From positions 64,549,501-64,613,500 of the forward strand of contig NC_058341.1 in NCBI RefSeq assembly GCF_905475395.1: a DNA stretch of 64,000 bases, read 5' to 3'. The notes beneath the pieces were generated by a model. That model saw only the letters and a program-made list of their open reading frames with translations, was not told where the DNA came from and did no database searches. Shown here piece by piece: positions 30,444 through 43,224 of this stretch. How positions within the stretch are numbered: position 1 is the first letter of the stretch; each line of letters begins with the position of its first letter. A program made the translations under genes and the position numbers. This DNA comes from Chrysoperla carnea (Eukaryota > Arthropoda > Insecta > Neuroptera > Chrysopidae).

Positions 30444-30734
30444 GAGCCAGGCCAAAAAAAATTCATTGAATTTATTAAAGCTAATCAGTCGAGGATTGGT
30501 TATAGTAGTTGTGTACACACAAATACTGCGGTCAGTCAAGCGACCCATAGAACAGGGGTCAGATATTTGCTATCGAAACGATTATGATAATGGAAATCAT
30601 AACCGTTTCGATATCATACATCTGACCCTTGTTCTATCGTTCGCTTGACTGACCGCAGTATGTGTGTACACAACTACCTAGGCAATGCTCAAATGATCAG
30701 CTTTAGTAAATTCAAGTTTTTTGGCCTAACTCTC
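30444..30734. mobile_element. 290-bp foldback (near-perfect palindromic MITE)
   Basis: The whole element folds on itself around 30587. The left arm (GAGCCAGGCCAAAAA..., GTTGTGTACACACA, ACTGCGGTCAGTCAAGCG, GGGTCAGAT, ATCGAAACG) is matched in reverse complement by the right arm ending GGCCTAACTCTC at 30734. A 60-codon frame inside is incidental. Confidence 0.85.
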
Positions 30735-30780
30735 CCATTATTATACTTAAAGAATCAAATGAAAGGACCTATTTTTACTT

Positions 30781-31420
30781 TTTAACCGACTTCAATCAAA
30801 AAAGTAGGAGGTTATCAATGCGACTGTATTTTTTTTTATGTGTGTAACCTCAGAACTTTCGACTGGGTGAACCGATTTTGATAATTCTTTATCTATTTGA
30901 AAGCTGGTGCTTTCCGTGTGGTTCCATTTCATTTTGACCCACTTCTGACAATGACATACATGATAAAATCATATAAGTCTTAAATTTGCATTAAGTATGC
31001 ACCACAAGAGAACGAATAACTCAATATCCTGCCAACCGATTTCGATGATTCTTTTTTTTAGTGAAAAATTTGTTAGTGTACTTCAGATTCACTAAAAATC
31101 ACAAGATAAAAAAAAATTTTAACAAAAAGGAAAACGACTTCAAAAGAAAAACTTTTCCAAAACGAAATAATATGCACTAAAAAGTAAAAAAATAACGACA
31201 ATATAATGTAGTTAAAATTATTGTTTTTTGTGGAGGCGGTGTCAGCCAAGCTAATGTAGCAAACTGTTCTGTCTCAGAGTTGTTTCTTTGGCTGACACCG
31301 ACTCCAAAAATAACAATAATTTTAATTACATTATATTATCGTTATTTTTTTTCTTTTTAGTGCATATTATTTTGTTTTGGAAAAGTTTTTCTTTTGAAGT
31401 CGGTTTTTTTTGTTAAAAGG
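30781..31420 (+). repeat. dispersed repeat family P, copy 1
   Basis: It begins TTTAACCGACTTCAATC, continues through CTGGGTGAACCGATTTTGAT, and has a strong inverted repeat (31115-31420) whose arms meet at GTGTCAGCCAAG and CTTGGCTGACAC-like sequence around 31265. Other copies are at 37430-38062 (opposite strand) and 46915-47735. It is non-coding. Confidence 0.8.
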
Positions 31421-32989
31421 TTTTTTTATCCATTTTCTTATCAGAAATCTAATTACCGACTCCGAAAACCATTATGTAATCAAACCATTCTGTAAATAGC
31501 TAAACAGGATAAAAGTAGGGATAAATAAACTCTCATTGGGACAATTTTTTTATTGATCCAACGAGGCTCTGGACGCAAAAGGTTTCATTCAACTCGACAG
31601 TTTTCAAATGTATATTTAATCCGTCTACTTATTATAGAAATTAGCTTTCATGACAGAAAAACTGTGTTTTGGCACGGAGCACTAACTAACACTGTAAATA
31701 CAAATAAAAATAATAATTAAAATACAAATTTTACGGATAAATTAATAATTATTTGACCTATTTGTTGTATTTTATAATCAATATTTTTTTTTAAATTATA
31801 ACAAAGTATTTTTAAGACCTGATGCAGTGAATGATAAGACCTTTTTAAGAACCAGATATGTAATACAGTCAGTTTATACACTTTTTTCAACAAGAAACTC
31901 TAAGATGGAAAACACAAAAAAAATATTGTCCGATCAGTAGTTGAATTTAAAAAAAAAAATTGTATCTATACAGCTGCCGAAGACAAATATTTTTAAATTT
32001 TTATTGTAAATAAACTTTCTCGGAAAATAAATAATATCTACAAATAATTCTAGAAAGTATATCCGAAGAATGTTTTCATTCGTATATCCGAAGTTCAAAA
32101 AGGTTTTTTAGACCTATGTTCCTTATCGCACATTATCGTTCTGATCTGTTTGTTGGTTGGGAGATGAAACCAATAAAAGTGCAACAAAAAAAAAGGCACC
32201 AAAACCTAAGAAATTAAAACTTTTTCAATCGACTCCGCTTGCCATGAATTTTGAGAAAATGCAAAAAATTGTATAATAATTGTCAATTTGTATTTTTTGT
32301 CAAATAAATACCTTCTGGATACAGATTTGTACGATAAATACTTAGTTTTCGGTTTTGGAAACCGTTTACTCGGATTCGTATTAAACGACCAAGACTACCC
32401 ACTTGATGACAATTTTAAGCCAAAATAAGCATTTAAAAAAAATTTGCACTACATATGCCCCCGCTAGGACCCTATGCCACCTTATGACTAGATTAAGTTG
32501 GCTGAATGTTCCTTGAGGTCCTATAAACACGTACCAGAAAATTTCATTAAAATCGGTGCTGTTTCCCCACTTTTATACTTTCCGGATTATTCATTGTATT
32601 AACAAACAACATCCGAATCGGATGTTGATTATCGGATGATATAGTACTTTTAGCGGATTCAGAAGCAAGTTGGCAAGCTTAACGACTCAATAGTGTCGTT
32701 AAGTGCAGTGACCTGGTGGGCTTAAAAATTACCTTGAAAAAACCGTTATAACGATTTTCTCGAGAACAATAGCACAAAACAAGCTAGTTAAATTAAGTGC
32801 TAAATATAAAAAAATCGTGCCTATTAAACAAATTCACACATTTAAATGCCTCGTCGTTAATATTAATAGCGAAATCAACCCAACGATCGAAATTAAAATA
32901 AGAATAGGGAAGGAAAAAAGTATTTTTGCAAACCAAGAAATTTATTTGCAACAATAAAATTAAAAAACCCAAATACGCTTTCTTAAAGT
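31421..32989. other. no recognisable gene
   Basis: AT-rich DNA without a convincing ORF. A short inverted motif, CATCCGAATCGGATG, occurs at 32609-32623. Confidence 0.4.
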
Positions 32990-33300
32990 GGTCAGTGCTT
33001 TTGTATGCTTGTGAAAATTGAACTATGAAAGAGTATCATTTAAAAAACTCCGAAGTTAAAATACGATGTTATCGGCGCATGCTCGATGTAAAATTGATAA
33101 TGTGACCAATGATGCGGTGCTGAAAAATAATAAATGAAAATCGAAAATTAGTGAGTATAATAAAGAAAAGGCAATGTTCATATCTTGGCCACATATTGCG
33201 TTCAAAAAAATATAGTGCACAACAGCTGATTTTAATGGGTAAACTCCAACAGAAAATAACTAGGGGAAGAAAATCGGCCTGTTCACCTCATTCGTGCTGT
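32990..33300 (+). pseudogene. LINE (RTE/Kiri-type) ORF2 C-terminal remnant
   Basis: Conceptual fragments in several frames match the conserved end of many insect LINE polyproteins: a CENWTM segment near 33010, RCYRRML (33062 on), then RQCSYLGHILRSKKY and LILMGKLQQKITRGRK. Stops and frameshifts separate them (for example TGA after KLIM). Only the region after the reverse transcriptase remains. Confidence 0.7.
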
Positions 33301-33377
33301 TCATGAGAGAATTAAATGAAACAAAGTGGTTTCCAAGGTCCTCTATGGCAGGGATTGGCAACCTGCGTCTATTTTAT

Positions 33378-33415
33378 AAAAAAAAAAAAAAAAAAAACAT
33401 ACACACACACACACA
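33378..33415 (+). repeat. poly(A) plus (CA)n microsatellite
   Basis: About 20 A followed by CATACACACACACACACACA. It lies 80 bp after the LINE remnant and may be its old tail. Confidence 0.8.
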
Positions 33416-34331
33416 TTTAAAAATCATTCTGAATCGATTAACGAGGATTACCACTCCAGCATTCAAAGCAAATCCTCTCATCACAAATAATAACGCAATC
33501 CACATTGAGCCATTTGGAGTAGATACTGGATCTCTAGAAATGCAACTGATCGACTTAAAAAGTAAAGCTTTGTGGAGTGGAAAATTTAAATAGTTGAAAA
33601 GCAAGTTATTGAAATTAATACTACGATACTTGAAATAATACCATAATATTCGAAATTCTCACCATTTTAATCCTCAGCACAAAGAAGAAAGGGCAGGGGG
33701 TAATAAAAATTAAAAAAAAAAAATATGGCTTAAAAGAAGAAAGTTTAAGTTTTCGAATGAAATGAAAAAAATGCCAGTGCGATAATTATTTCAGATGATA
33801 CAGGGTTTTAAATCCAAAGTGTCAATTTTGTTTAGAAAGCGAATATCATAGTCCAAAATGCTCCTACGGGAATTTTTATAGCTCATTTTCAAGAAAAACT
33901 AAACATTATAAACATCTTTCGACTGAAATTAACAAAGTTGTAAAATAATTTTTTCAAATTTTGGTACCAATCTGTTCTTCATATAAAATTTAGGGATAAC
34001 ATTTTTCACCCTTTCAACCCTTTTTGCAAAGCAGCAAGGGGTGATAAAAATTTTTGAGCAATAGATTCCAAAACTAGAAACTGCAAATTTCAAATAAGCT
34101 GTTGAGGATCCAAATTCGGTGCTTTTTCACGGAGGTATCAGGTTGAAATTTAGGTAAAATTTTGTGTAAAATTTTGTGTAAAAATGTGGTACCTTTATTA
34201 ATTTTAGAGAATAGTTCGCATGAAAAATTTTTGTGGCTCTTTAAGAACTTTGAAATTTTGTTAATTGTAATTTTTGATTCTTCTGACTCAAAAGGTTGCC
34301 AACCCCTGCTCTAGGGAGTAAGAAACGCCTG

Positions 34332-35130
34332 CAGTGGCGGATCCACCTATACGGGCATGATGGGCATGCCCATAACCTGAAAAGATTTATGATTTAATAA
34401 AATGGAAAAAAAAAACAACAATGAATCGCTTTAAATAGTTAATCTTTTGTTCCTAATTTCAAACTAAACTCCTATCTGATAGTTTGTAGGGGAAACCTTT
34501 TGGGAGGGGGCATCTTAGCAAAATCGGTACAAGAGTACTTTCAGAAATCAATTTACATATCCCTATTTAGATTCTGTTAACAATGAACAAAATGTTGGTG
34601 GGGCAAGTACTTGAATATCGATATCCATAGAGTGAAAAAGTGGATGTATCGACGATTCACGAATGATAGTGAATTAACTATTTTTAATGAATGGCCAAAT
34701 AGAAAACGGAATGAGAAAAGAAATCCGCCATACCAGAGTCGGTAGCTCATCTCATTGAAGCATGCAACCAAGATTTGTAGCGTAACACTTCTGGGCAGCG
34801 TAACTACTGCAGAAAGATCTTTTTCTACACTTCACGGAGTAAAATCTTGGTTGCGTGCCTTAATGGGACTGGAAAGATTACTCGAGCTTGCCCTCCTAAA
34901 CATATGAAAATCGATGATATTATCAACTCTTCCCGAAAAAAACCAAAGCTTGACTTCGTTATTTAAGTTAAGAAACTAAATAAAATTATTTAATATAAAA
35001 TTTATACTGGCGTTTAATTTAATTTGAAGTTAAAAATAGTTTAGAGTCTAAATGTGACACTGCGATGTGTAAACAATCTCACATTAACTTTTGTAATTTT
35101 TGTGAGCGAACAAACCAACATTTTACATGT
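34332..35130 (+). mobile_element. hAT remnant, family Z copy 1
   Basis: It begins with the terminal repeat CAGTGGCGGATCCACC followed by GGGCATGATGGGCATGCCC. It contains a transposase fragment and is homologous in opposite orientation to 43225-44286, which ends with the complementary GGTGGATCCGCTACTG. The right end is ragged; homology extends to about 35260. Confidence 0.7.
34785..34907 (+). pseudogene. hAT transposase hATC-domain remnant
   Basis: 40 codons ending at TGA. TTAERSFSTLHGVKSWLRAL and MGLERLLELALLNI match the hATC dimerisation domain of hAT transposases (the conserved ERSFS...LR..MG.ERL pattern). Stops close it on both sides. It is non-functional. Confidence 0.85.
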
Positions 35131-36235
35131 TTATTAATTTATAAAAATACTGTACAAAATCTTGGTCAGGGCGTCATTTTGTAAGCATCTCCTTTGTAGG
35201 AATGCACTAGATCGATCATGAGCGAGTTCATACTCTGATTCGCATTTGGCCGATTTTCGAGTGCTGTTCCGTGCCCTTGATTGATGCTTTTGACACAAAA
35301 TGATTGATGCTTTTGACACAATATGATTGATACAAAACAAGGAATCGCTGAATTCGAAAATTAAAATGCTAGTATAAAATAGCAAGTTAAATAACGAGTT
35401 CTAAAACCAAAATGATTGTGGTAATATTGTAAAATCGTTTTATATTTTTATATAAATATATTTATACAATGTTCATTTACGCTTAAGCGTTTAGTACAGA
35501 ACAGCGTACAGTACGTGTGGTGGTTGTTTGTTTGTATGTAAAATAGTGAGTTGAGAACAGCAGCAGAGCAAGCGAAGAAACATGATCTGTATTAATAATT
35601 TGGGATTAGTTCTCATTTACACTTACATCATGGTGAATTTTTTTTTTTTTTTTTGTTATTCATTCTGCTTGCTTTTTTTTTAAGTTAAGAAAATATTAAT
35701 TTCCTTATAAAATTGAATCTTTAATGAAAAGTTATTTTCGTTTTGTTTATTTTTAATTTATTTGTGAAAGTGGTTTTATTATGGTTTTTGTGCTTTTCTT
35801 TTGCAAAAATATTATATACAAGAAGGACTTGAGCTATTTATCTATACCGCCTTCTTCAGCAATATGATAAATTTAAAATTATTAGTTGGTACCTAAGTTG
35901 ATACCTATTTTATTAAATTTAATGAGTTATTTTACAAAATCATTCTTGTTAATTCATGCTTAACTTTTGAAGTAAATTTACAAAATTATTAAATATGGTC
36001 TAAAATGGAAATCGACTGCTTGCATACTAGTTTGCAACTAAGAGTTGCGTCTGTGTTTTGGTTTTCATCTTGGTTATCGGGTATCGATAATTACCGGGGA
36101 GACAAGCATTATTGTATCCGGAAATTATTTCTGATATTCACGGTGACCCGTGAACCATTTAAATTCTTATTTTTGTTCGAAAATAGGGTTTGTGTCGGGC
36201 CGCCCTGCAACACGACCAAAGATAAATCAAGTTAA
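35131..36235. other. no recognisable gene; small tandem duplication
   Basis: A 24-bp unit (TGATTGATGCTTTTGACACAA) is repeated twice, at about 35279-35326. A poly(T) run lies at 35638-35656. Nothing else is recognised. Confidence 0.45.
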
Positions 36236-36440
36236 AATTTTTATAGCGTTGGTACTCAGGACGTCAAAAGTGAGATTGAGTACGTAATTGAGCAGCACAG
36301 GCCAAGGTCTTGGGTCCGGTAAACTCATCTTGTTTACCGTTCGTAAATTTTCGTTATACAAAAATTAACAACTTTTGTTTAAAACATTTTTTCGTAATCA
36401 TCAATGTTTACACCTGAAGGTGTAAATTAGGACCAAACTG
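36236..36440 (+). repeat. dispersed repeat family Q, copy 1
   Basis: Shared blocks with 55850-56210: TTTTTATAGCGTTGG, CTCAGGACGTCAAAAGTGAG, GAGCA, GTCTTGG. An opposite-strand relative containing GGTAAACAGTGATGTTTACA is at 44990-45180. Confidence 0.5.
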
Positions 36441-36769
36441 TGGCGCCCATGTTCTCAAAAACTTTTAAAGATAGAGAGTTGAAAATTTGTAGATAGCTTC
36501 AACTAGTGGTCTTGTAAAACGTGCTCGAAAAAAAATAGAAAACAATTTCGAAAATTATTGAAATTTCCCAAAATCAAATAATTGTGTTGGTTTTTTAAAC
36601 TCTTCTACTTTTATAAAAAATAATGCAAGCACTGGCATTCAACAATTTCTATACAGGATATTTCCAAAATCAACTTCGTCAATTGTTTGTTTTCCCTTTT
36701 TTTTTATAAGTTTATTAACCAAAAGCTTTTCAGTGCAATTTAAATATAATATTTTTAGCTTTGGAGTTT

Positions 36770-37390
36770 TACTATGGTGGGCCATTTTAATCTCTGCATC
36801 TAAATATCTCGCCAGATTCACCACCTATTAAAAACTTACTTGAAAAAAAATTATAGAGTTTGATGGGAGGCATCATGTTCTGAGATTGAATTAAATTTAG
36901 CTCTGCAGGTTACTTTAATAGTCAATTTAGATTCTAAACGGAAAGAGATAGAATAAACCTTTAAATTAAGTTGTTTCTCATAAAAAAACAAATAATTTTT
37001 GTGATTTTTTCGAAAAATTGATAATTGTATGTCAAAGCCATGGACACAGATGAATGTCTTCTATTGCCCTTGGCCACAGCACTTTTCCGTAATTAGCGAG
37101 TTTTCTTTCGATTTAATGTAACAATGACATATTTTTAAGTCGGATTTCCTCCGAACGCTGACGATTTTTAAAAAAGATCGTTTATATGAAAAATATTAGT
37201 TTTTCTTATGATATCAGCTTTCTAATTTAAAGTATTATTCTATCTCTTACCGTTTAGGATCTAAATTGGCTATTGAAGAAACCCGAAGAACGTGGTCCAA
37301 TCTGATGTCAGAACATTATGTCTCAAATCAAACTCAAACTTTATCAATATCCTCCTTCAAACTCTACAATTTTTTTTTTTTAGTTACCTT
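36770..37390. repeat. MITE, copy 3 of the 13231 family
   Basis: GTGGGCCATTTTAATC at the left, arms 36780-37000 and 37160-37385 in reverse complement (CTAAACGGAAAGAGATAGAAT against ATTCTATCTCTTACCGTTTAG), and the AGAGTTTGATGGGAGGCATC block shared with copy 1. Confidence 0.7.
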
Positions 37391-37429
37391 TTAATATGTG
37401 GAGCTTCTGGCGTGATACATAGATTATAA

Positions 37430-38062
37430 AAAAAACTTTTGACAAAAAAAACCGACTTCAAAAAAACAATTCAAAAACAAATTAATATGCACTAAAAAGT
37501 AAAAAATAACGAAAATATCATGTAGTTACACTCATTATTATTTTTGGAGTCGGCGTCATCCAAGGAAACAATTCTGACAGAACTGTTTGCTACATTTACT
37601 TGGCTGACACCGACTCCAAAAAATAACAATAATTGTAACTACATTATATTTTCGTTATTTTTACTTTTTAGTGCATATTAATTTTTTTGAATTGTTTTTT
37701 TTTTTTTTAAGTCGGTTTTTTTTTGTCAAAAGTTTTTTTATTTTATGATTTTTAGTGAATCTGATGTACATTAACTAATTTTTCACTAAAAAAAATAATC
37801 ATCGAAATCGGTTGCGGTGATACTGAGTTATTCGTCGATTTGTCGCGCACATACTTAATGCAAATTTAAGACTTATATGGTTTTCATATGGATACCATTG
37901 TCAGAACTAGACCAAATTGAAATGGGACCACACGGGAAGCACGAGCTTTCCAATGGATCAAAATCGGTTCGCTCAGTCAAAAGTTCTGAGGTAACAAACA
38001 TAAAAAAAAAATAAAGTTGAATTGAGAACCTCTTTCTTTTTGGTTTGAAGTCGGTTAAAAAT
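37430..38062 (-). repeat. dispersed repeat family P, copy 2
   Basis: The reverse orientation of the repeat at 30781: the inverted-repeat part comes first (AAACCGACTTCAAAAAAAC...GTCGGTTTTTTTT), followed by the ATCGAAATCGGTTG and TCAAAAGTTCTGAGG blocks, ending GAAGTCGGTTAAAAA at 38062. Confidence 0.8.
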
Positions 38063-38572
38063 GACCCACCCTGTATAATACAAAGACAATAAGCAGTCAA
38101 TTTTTTGGTGAATTACTTTCTGAGAGCATATTTTTGGTTGATTTTATTATTATATAATATAGAAACATATAAATTTAAGAAATAATTATGTTTTACTAAA
38201 TACCGGAAACGAAAAAACCACAGGAATGCGAAAACCCTAGTCTGTGTACGGAGGCCCTTAGTATGATTGGTATTAAAATAATTTGTACACTTATAGTCAG
38301 TGATTTTTAAAAATTAAGCATATTTTATATTTTATGTAAAAAAATTACATAGGTATTTTACTAAAAAATAAAACATTTTTAAATAAAACAAAATATATAG
38401 ATATATATAGATAAAGCGTTAGTCTAGTGTGTCCAACATTTAAATAAAAAAAACAAACATAAGTTTTAAAAATATGTTGAACAACTTTTCAACTGAAAAA
38501 CAATAAATTACCTACTAATGTTAATTTATCCACGTCCATGTCCATCTTACTACAACACTCCATGTAATGTAT

Positions 38573-39609
38573 GTGTTACAGTCAAAACTCGTAATTAGTC
38601 AAAACTACTTGTAACTGGCAAAATCAATCAACAGTACTTTTGACTGCACAGGTTGGGCAATAGTAATTTTGGCTGAACTAACAGTAAAAAGTACTTTTGC
38701 CCAATGAAGTTGCTCAAAAGTTGTTTTAAATAGCGGGTTTTTGCTTACTTTTTTTCAATTACTTTAACTTCAAATAAAGTGAATACTCATTAAGAAAAAC
38801 TGTAACGTAATTGTTTTTTTTTCGTCATATTAGTGTCAATTTTTTTAGTACTTGTTACTTTTTCTGCGCATCAGCTTTAATACCAAACCTTTGTAATAAA
38901 CCATTTCGCAATATTAAATAAATAAAAAATTTAATTGCCATTCCAAACAATTAAAACTAAATTTGGTTGGCTCCTTAGCGAGGTTACATTCCAAAACAAC
39001 TCGATTATTACAACTTTGGTAAAAACAACTCGGTACAAAAAAAAAACTCATTACATTATATTACGATTCCCAGATAGGTTAGTGAATGAAACAATCACAG
39101 GGTTAACCAAAAAGCCAAAAAACCCATAGACTCGTGCTAACTCGATCTCCTTAAAGATCTCCAACTTGTGGATCAGTGATTGAACGCAATCACAGGGTTA
39201 ACCCATGGCCATCCTGACTCCAAGTTAACTCCATTAAAGGCATGCCATCCCGTGGATCAGTGAGTGAAGGCGGTCACAGAGTTGACGCAAGTTCTTTTGT
39301 ACCGAATTGTTTTGACCAGAGTTGTTTTGGTATCGGGTCGTTTTTACCATAGTTGTAATGACCAAGTTGTTTAAATCATAAATATTAAATATCGAGTTAT
39401 TCATAACGGTTACCCTCTAGTGATTACAACTAGTTTGGACCAGAAGCGTCAGTCAAAACCACTTTTGACCGCAAATTTACAGTCAAAAGCACTATTAACC
39501 AATGATTTTCAGGCAAAACTACTATTGACAAACCTGTGCAGTCGAAGGTACTTTTGCTTGTTATTTCAATCAACAGTACTTTTGACTGGCGAAGAGTTTT
39601 AACTGTGAC
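38573..39609. mobile_element. foldback element F with internal tandem repeats
   Basis: The outer ends are inverted (TGTTACAGTCAAAACTC at 38575, GAGTTTTAACTGTGACA ending 39609). Both flanks consist of imperfect units around AGTCAAAAGTACTTTTGAC. An inner inverted pair (ACAACTTTGGTAAAAACAAC at 39009, GTTTTTACCATAGTTGT at 39340) encloses about two copies of a ~95-bp tandem repeat (39110-39290) related to the apex of the foldback at 59768-61357. Short open frames are incidental. Confidence 0.65.
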
Positions 39610-40546
39610 ATATGTATTTGATAAAAAAATTAAAAAGTGTAAAGTCAACAAAAATAAAAACACATAGCATTTAGAATAAATTTACATTAGTTACAAATTT
39701 TATGTTGTACTTGCGTATGTACCTACTAACTATACTACATAAAAGTGTATTACACTAATGAATAGAGGATTTTAACTTTCACTTAATCTTCCACAGCTAA
39801 AAGATCTTGGCTAAAAGATCCTCTGGGCTTAACTCTGGGATAAACTTATCTTGAGTACGGCGTATTACGGGTTATCAGAGTTTTCGGGGGCAAGAAGTAT
39901 TTTATATAGGGTATAATTAATTTCCGATGATAACATGCATTTCTAGATGATAATGCGAATGATAACAGAATGATTCAATTCAAGACTTGTGGATAAAAAT
40001 TCCCGATTTCATTAAGAAACTACTATGTTCCATTTTGTGGCCGAAATATTCGTCTTGGACTAAATTATTAAACATTGGACTCCCAGAGAACAAAAACAAA
40101 ATTAATTTTTTGAGCTATTCCCAAACAGTGCAAAAAATATTACATTTCCAGAAAAATAATTAAAAATCAGTATGCCTATTTTAATCCTAAATATAACAAT
40201 TTCACCAATTTTCTATTTCAAGTTAAAAGCTTGTCTTTTAGAGATATCAAAATGAAACATCAAACAATTGTTTTTGTTGTTTTCTGAAAATTTGTTATTT
40301 TGATAATTCAGTACAAAATGAAAATTTCGACTAGAAAATTGGAAAAATTGACAGATAGTTAAAAAAGCCATCCTAAATAGTATTGTCCATTTTTGGAAAA
40401 ATTTTTTGTAGAATATGAAGAGACTTCAGACATATGCTTTTCCTCCAGCTTTCTGATTCATCGAGAAATTGCGAAAAATAAAATTAAAGCAAGAAAAAAA
40501 ACTTAATTTCCATAATTACGTCTTAGTCTATATTCGTTTTATACTC

Positions 40547-41017
40547 ATTAACGTTGCCGTCTTATACTCATTAACACACGTTTCGCTTTCCTAGCCATTC
40601 ACTCAAAATGTTCACTCCACATTTACCTATCATTACTGAATACATTTACACCCAAATACTGAAAATTACGAACATTTTGAACCATGCAATCCGTGTACCA
40701 CCATACTTCATTTGCCCTAGTCTCGCAATTAAAATTTTTGTTTTCTTTACATTCAAGAAATGTTTCCACTGATCACAATAAGACAGAGATCTTCGCACAC
40801 CACCAACAGTCTTTGATATTGTTATCACATCATCTGCATGCATACAATAAAACCTTGATTTCCTTTCCTGTATTTTTTTTGTAAAATAACGAATTTGAAA
40901 ACTTATCACCCTGTCAAACCTTTTTTCAACGATTAAAAAAAAACATATTTCTGCCAACATGCAAACAAAATTTAATTTAATTGTTTTTTGTTTATTGGAA
41001 ATTATTACGCATTTCAA
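40547..41017 (-). pseudogene. LINE reverse transcriptase remnant
   Basis: A 123-codon minus-strand frame contains HADDVITISKTVGGVRRSL, then YCDQWKHFLNVKKTKILI and YGGTRI. These match the RT palm of insect LINEs around the F/YADD catalytic motif and the following N-x-K-KT-K segment. The first residue of the motif is His. The preceding part is degenerate and low complexity. After about 40640 the similarity continues in another frame (MARKAKRVLMSIRR). It is non-functional. Confidence 0.75.
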
Positions 41018-41593
41018 GTTAACATTTCAAGATATATAACGATACAATGTAAATATTGTTATTATTATGATCATGATTAGGTCATTAAATGTAATTTATA
41101 AAAGTTTAGGCATTTTTGTACGCCAAGAAAAGTAAGCCCTGTGTATATAGTGAAATAATCGTTATTTTAATATCTTTTTTTATAGATTCTTTGTAATTAA
41201 TGGTACAATAATTGCTATACTCTTTTATAAACTTTTGTTTTGGTAATACGTGGTTGCCCATATTAATACATCAGGACCCTTTCAAATGGTATATAACGTT
41301 AAAACAATGTGCTTTTCTCAATACACTTAAAGTAGGGAAAGCACTCTCCTCTATATAGATGGTGTTTAGATAGGATAATTTTGTAAATTTCTGCCAAAAT
41401 GCCTGCTTAGATACTTGATGGTATGAGCTTATATCCTTATCCTTCATGATTTCAGACTTTGATAAATTACAAAAACCAGCGGTATGATGTTACATGCTTC
41501 AATCATTGTTTATCATATTTCCAACTTTTCTAAGTAGCCTTTTTAGCAGTATTCCCAATAACAATAATATTTCCAGTCTTTTAACACATAGTA

Positions 41594-42373
41594 CACTGAA
41601 ACAAAATTAAAATAACTACAACCTCATCCCGAAGTTGGCCGTTTCATATTGAAAAAAAGTAAAAATACTTTTCAACAATTGCCTAACGATTGGAACAAGT
41701 ACAGCTAAATATTTTTAAATACAATAGAATGGGATTGAATTTAAAATATGAATTCATTGATACAAAGTCACAAAAGTTAAATAAACAAAATCATTAATTC
41801 TATGAAAGAGATTGATTTTAGATTAAAGTCATGCATTTTATTGATGGAAAATTGTACTTAGTTGGATTATATAATCGTGTAAATAAAGCGAACGATGAGT
41901 TAAAATGTAATTTCTTTGCGCTTTACAGAAAGTTTGAAATAAACTTATTGATCATTTTTATAATATACACCATGTTTGTGTAACAACCCTTTTTATAATA
42001 TCGCTGGTTCAAATCAGACTCGAAAAATCAAATTTTTTTGAAATAACCAATTAGCAGGTATACACTTTTTATTTTTTACCTGGTCATATAGTTGTGACAA
42101 TCACATCAATACTTTGTTACAATATTTATAAGTGGTAGAATCAATAAAAAAAAAGATTGTTTAAAACTATGTTGCATTTCAAAACAACAATATTTGAAAT
42201 TTTTTAGACAGTATATTACATTCATACAAAAAACTCATGCGTTTGTGTCAAATACACCACTCAATCCCGTACGGTAGTTGTATCACATTCGTGGCATCAT
42301 TCGTCATATTTGATCTAGCGATGCCGTTGAAAAAACCTCTTAGCGGTTGGTATTAACTACTTTTTTTCCAGTG
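41594..42373. mobile_element. TA-flanked MITE, family K copy 1
   Basis: It begins CACTGAAAC and ends CCAGTG, with TA on both sides (41592-41593, 42374-42375), as left by mariner-like insertion. About 700 bp are homologous, in opposite orientation, to 62620-63281. It has no coding capacity. GGTTCAAATCAGACTCGAA at 42007-42025 is shared by both copies. Confidence 0.8.
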
Positions 42374-43224
42374 TATCTAAAAAAGTCCGGCTATAAGTGG
42401 CTATAACTTGGATCACCCTGTATACAAATATTTTAATAATCTTGAAAAAATACAAAATAATGAAATATGTAAGTTTTAACAATAAATAATCGAAACAGTG
42501 TGGTGAAGAATATAAAATACAGTATAACAAGTGAAAAAATTAAAAGATATATAGATATTTTACTACACATTTAAAAACAATCAGAAACAAATAATTAAAA
42601 TAGTTTTTTTTTAAACAATAGTAAAATGAAATATCACGCATGGCACACACATATCACAGATAGAAACTAACTATTTATCACATATGATGGGGGCATAATG
42701 AAGCAGATGTTCGGGCCTTCCAATAACTGTGTGCGAAAATAGACTCACGGTCTAAAAATATGTTACAAATTTAAATAATTGTATTAGGAAAACATGTTTC
42801 GAAGGTTTTATATACTAGTTTTATATAAACTATTTAAGTAAAATGTTTGATCACCCCTTTTCTACGAAATTTGTTATTGACGGTGCGGAATTCCGCACGG
42901 GTTGCGCTCGTGGACACCTATTTGTTAACGATTTACAACAACTTTTATACATGAGCAAATACAGAAATATTTTTTCCTCACCTGTGTGCAGAAAGTGTCA
43001 ACTTTCGTCTCACTGTACAAAACGAAGTCGTTGCTTTCTGCCTCCGTCCGTCAGAAAAATAGTATACACACCACTTGAGCAAATAAATAATGTCTCAAAT
43101 ATCACGTTCATTGTCGCCCGAGGCCAAGGCGACATCCTTGCATTTGTTCCCTAAATGTGTTATATACTATTAAACTAGGGTACTACCTTCAACCGCGGAT
43201 CCAGTCATCAAAAATGGTGTTGGT
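42374..43224. other. no supported gene; repeat fragment
   Basis: 42730-42910 resembles 26690-27060 in blocks (ACTCACGGTCTAAAA, TTTCTACGAAATTTGTT, GAATTCCGCACGG), so the 103-codon frame at 42843-43154 starts inside repeat sequence and is not supported. Confidence 0.4.

Noticed and set aside
42007-42025. GGTTCAAATCAGACTC resembling a tRNA or RNA polymerase III B box
   Set aside because: No A box or cloverleaf around it; it is simply a conserved part of MITE family K (also at 62943-62962).
42843-43154. 103-codon frame with five Cys, looks like a small zinc protein
   Set aside because: Its start lies in dispersed repeat sequence also present near 26950-27060, and the Cys spacing fits no family that I know.
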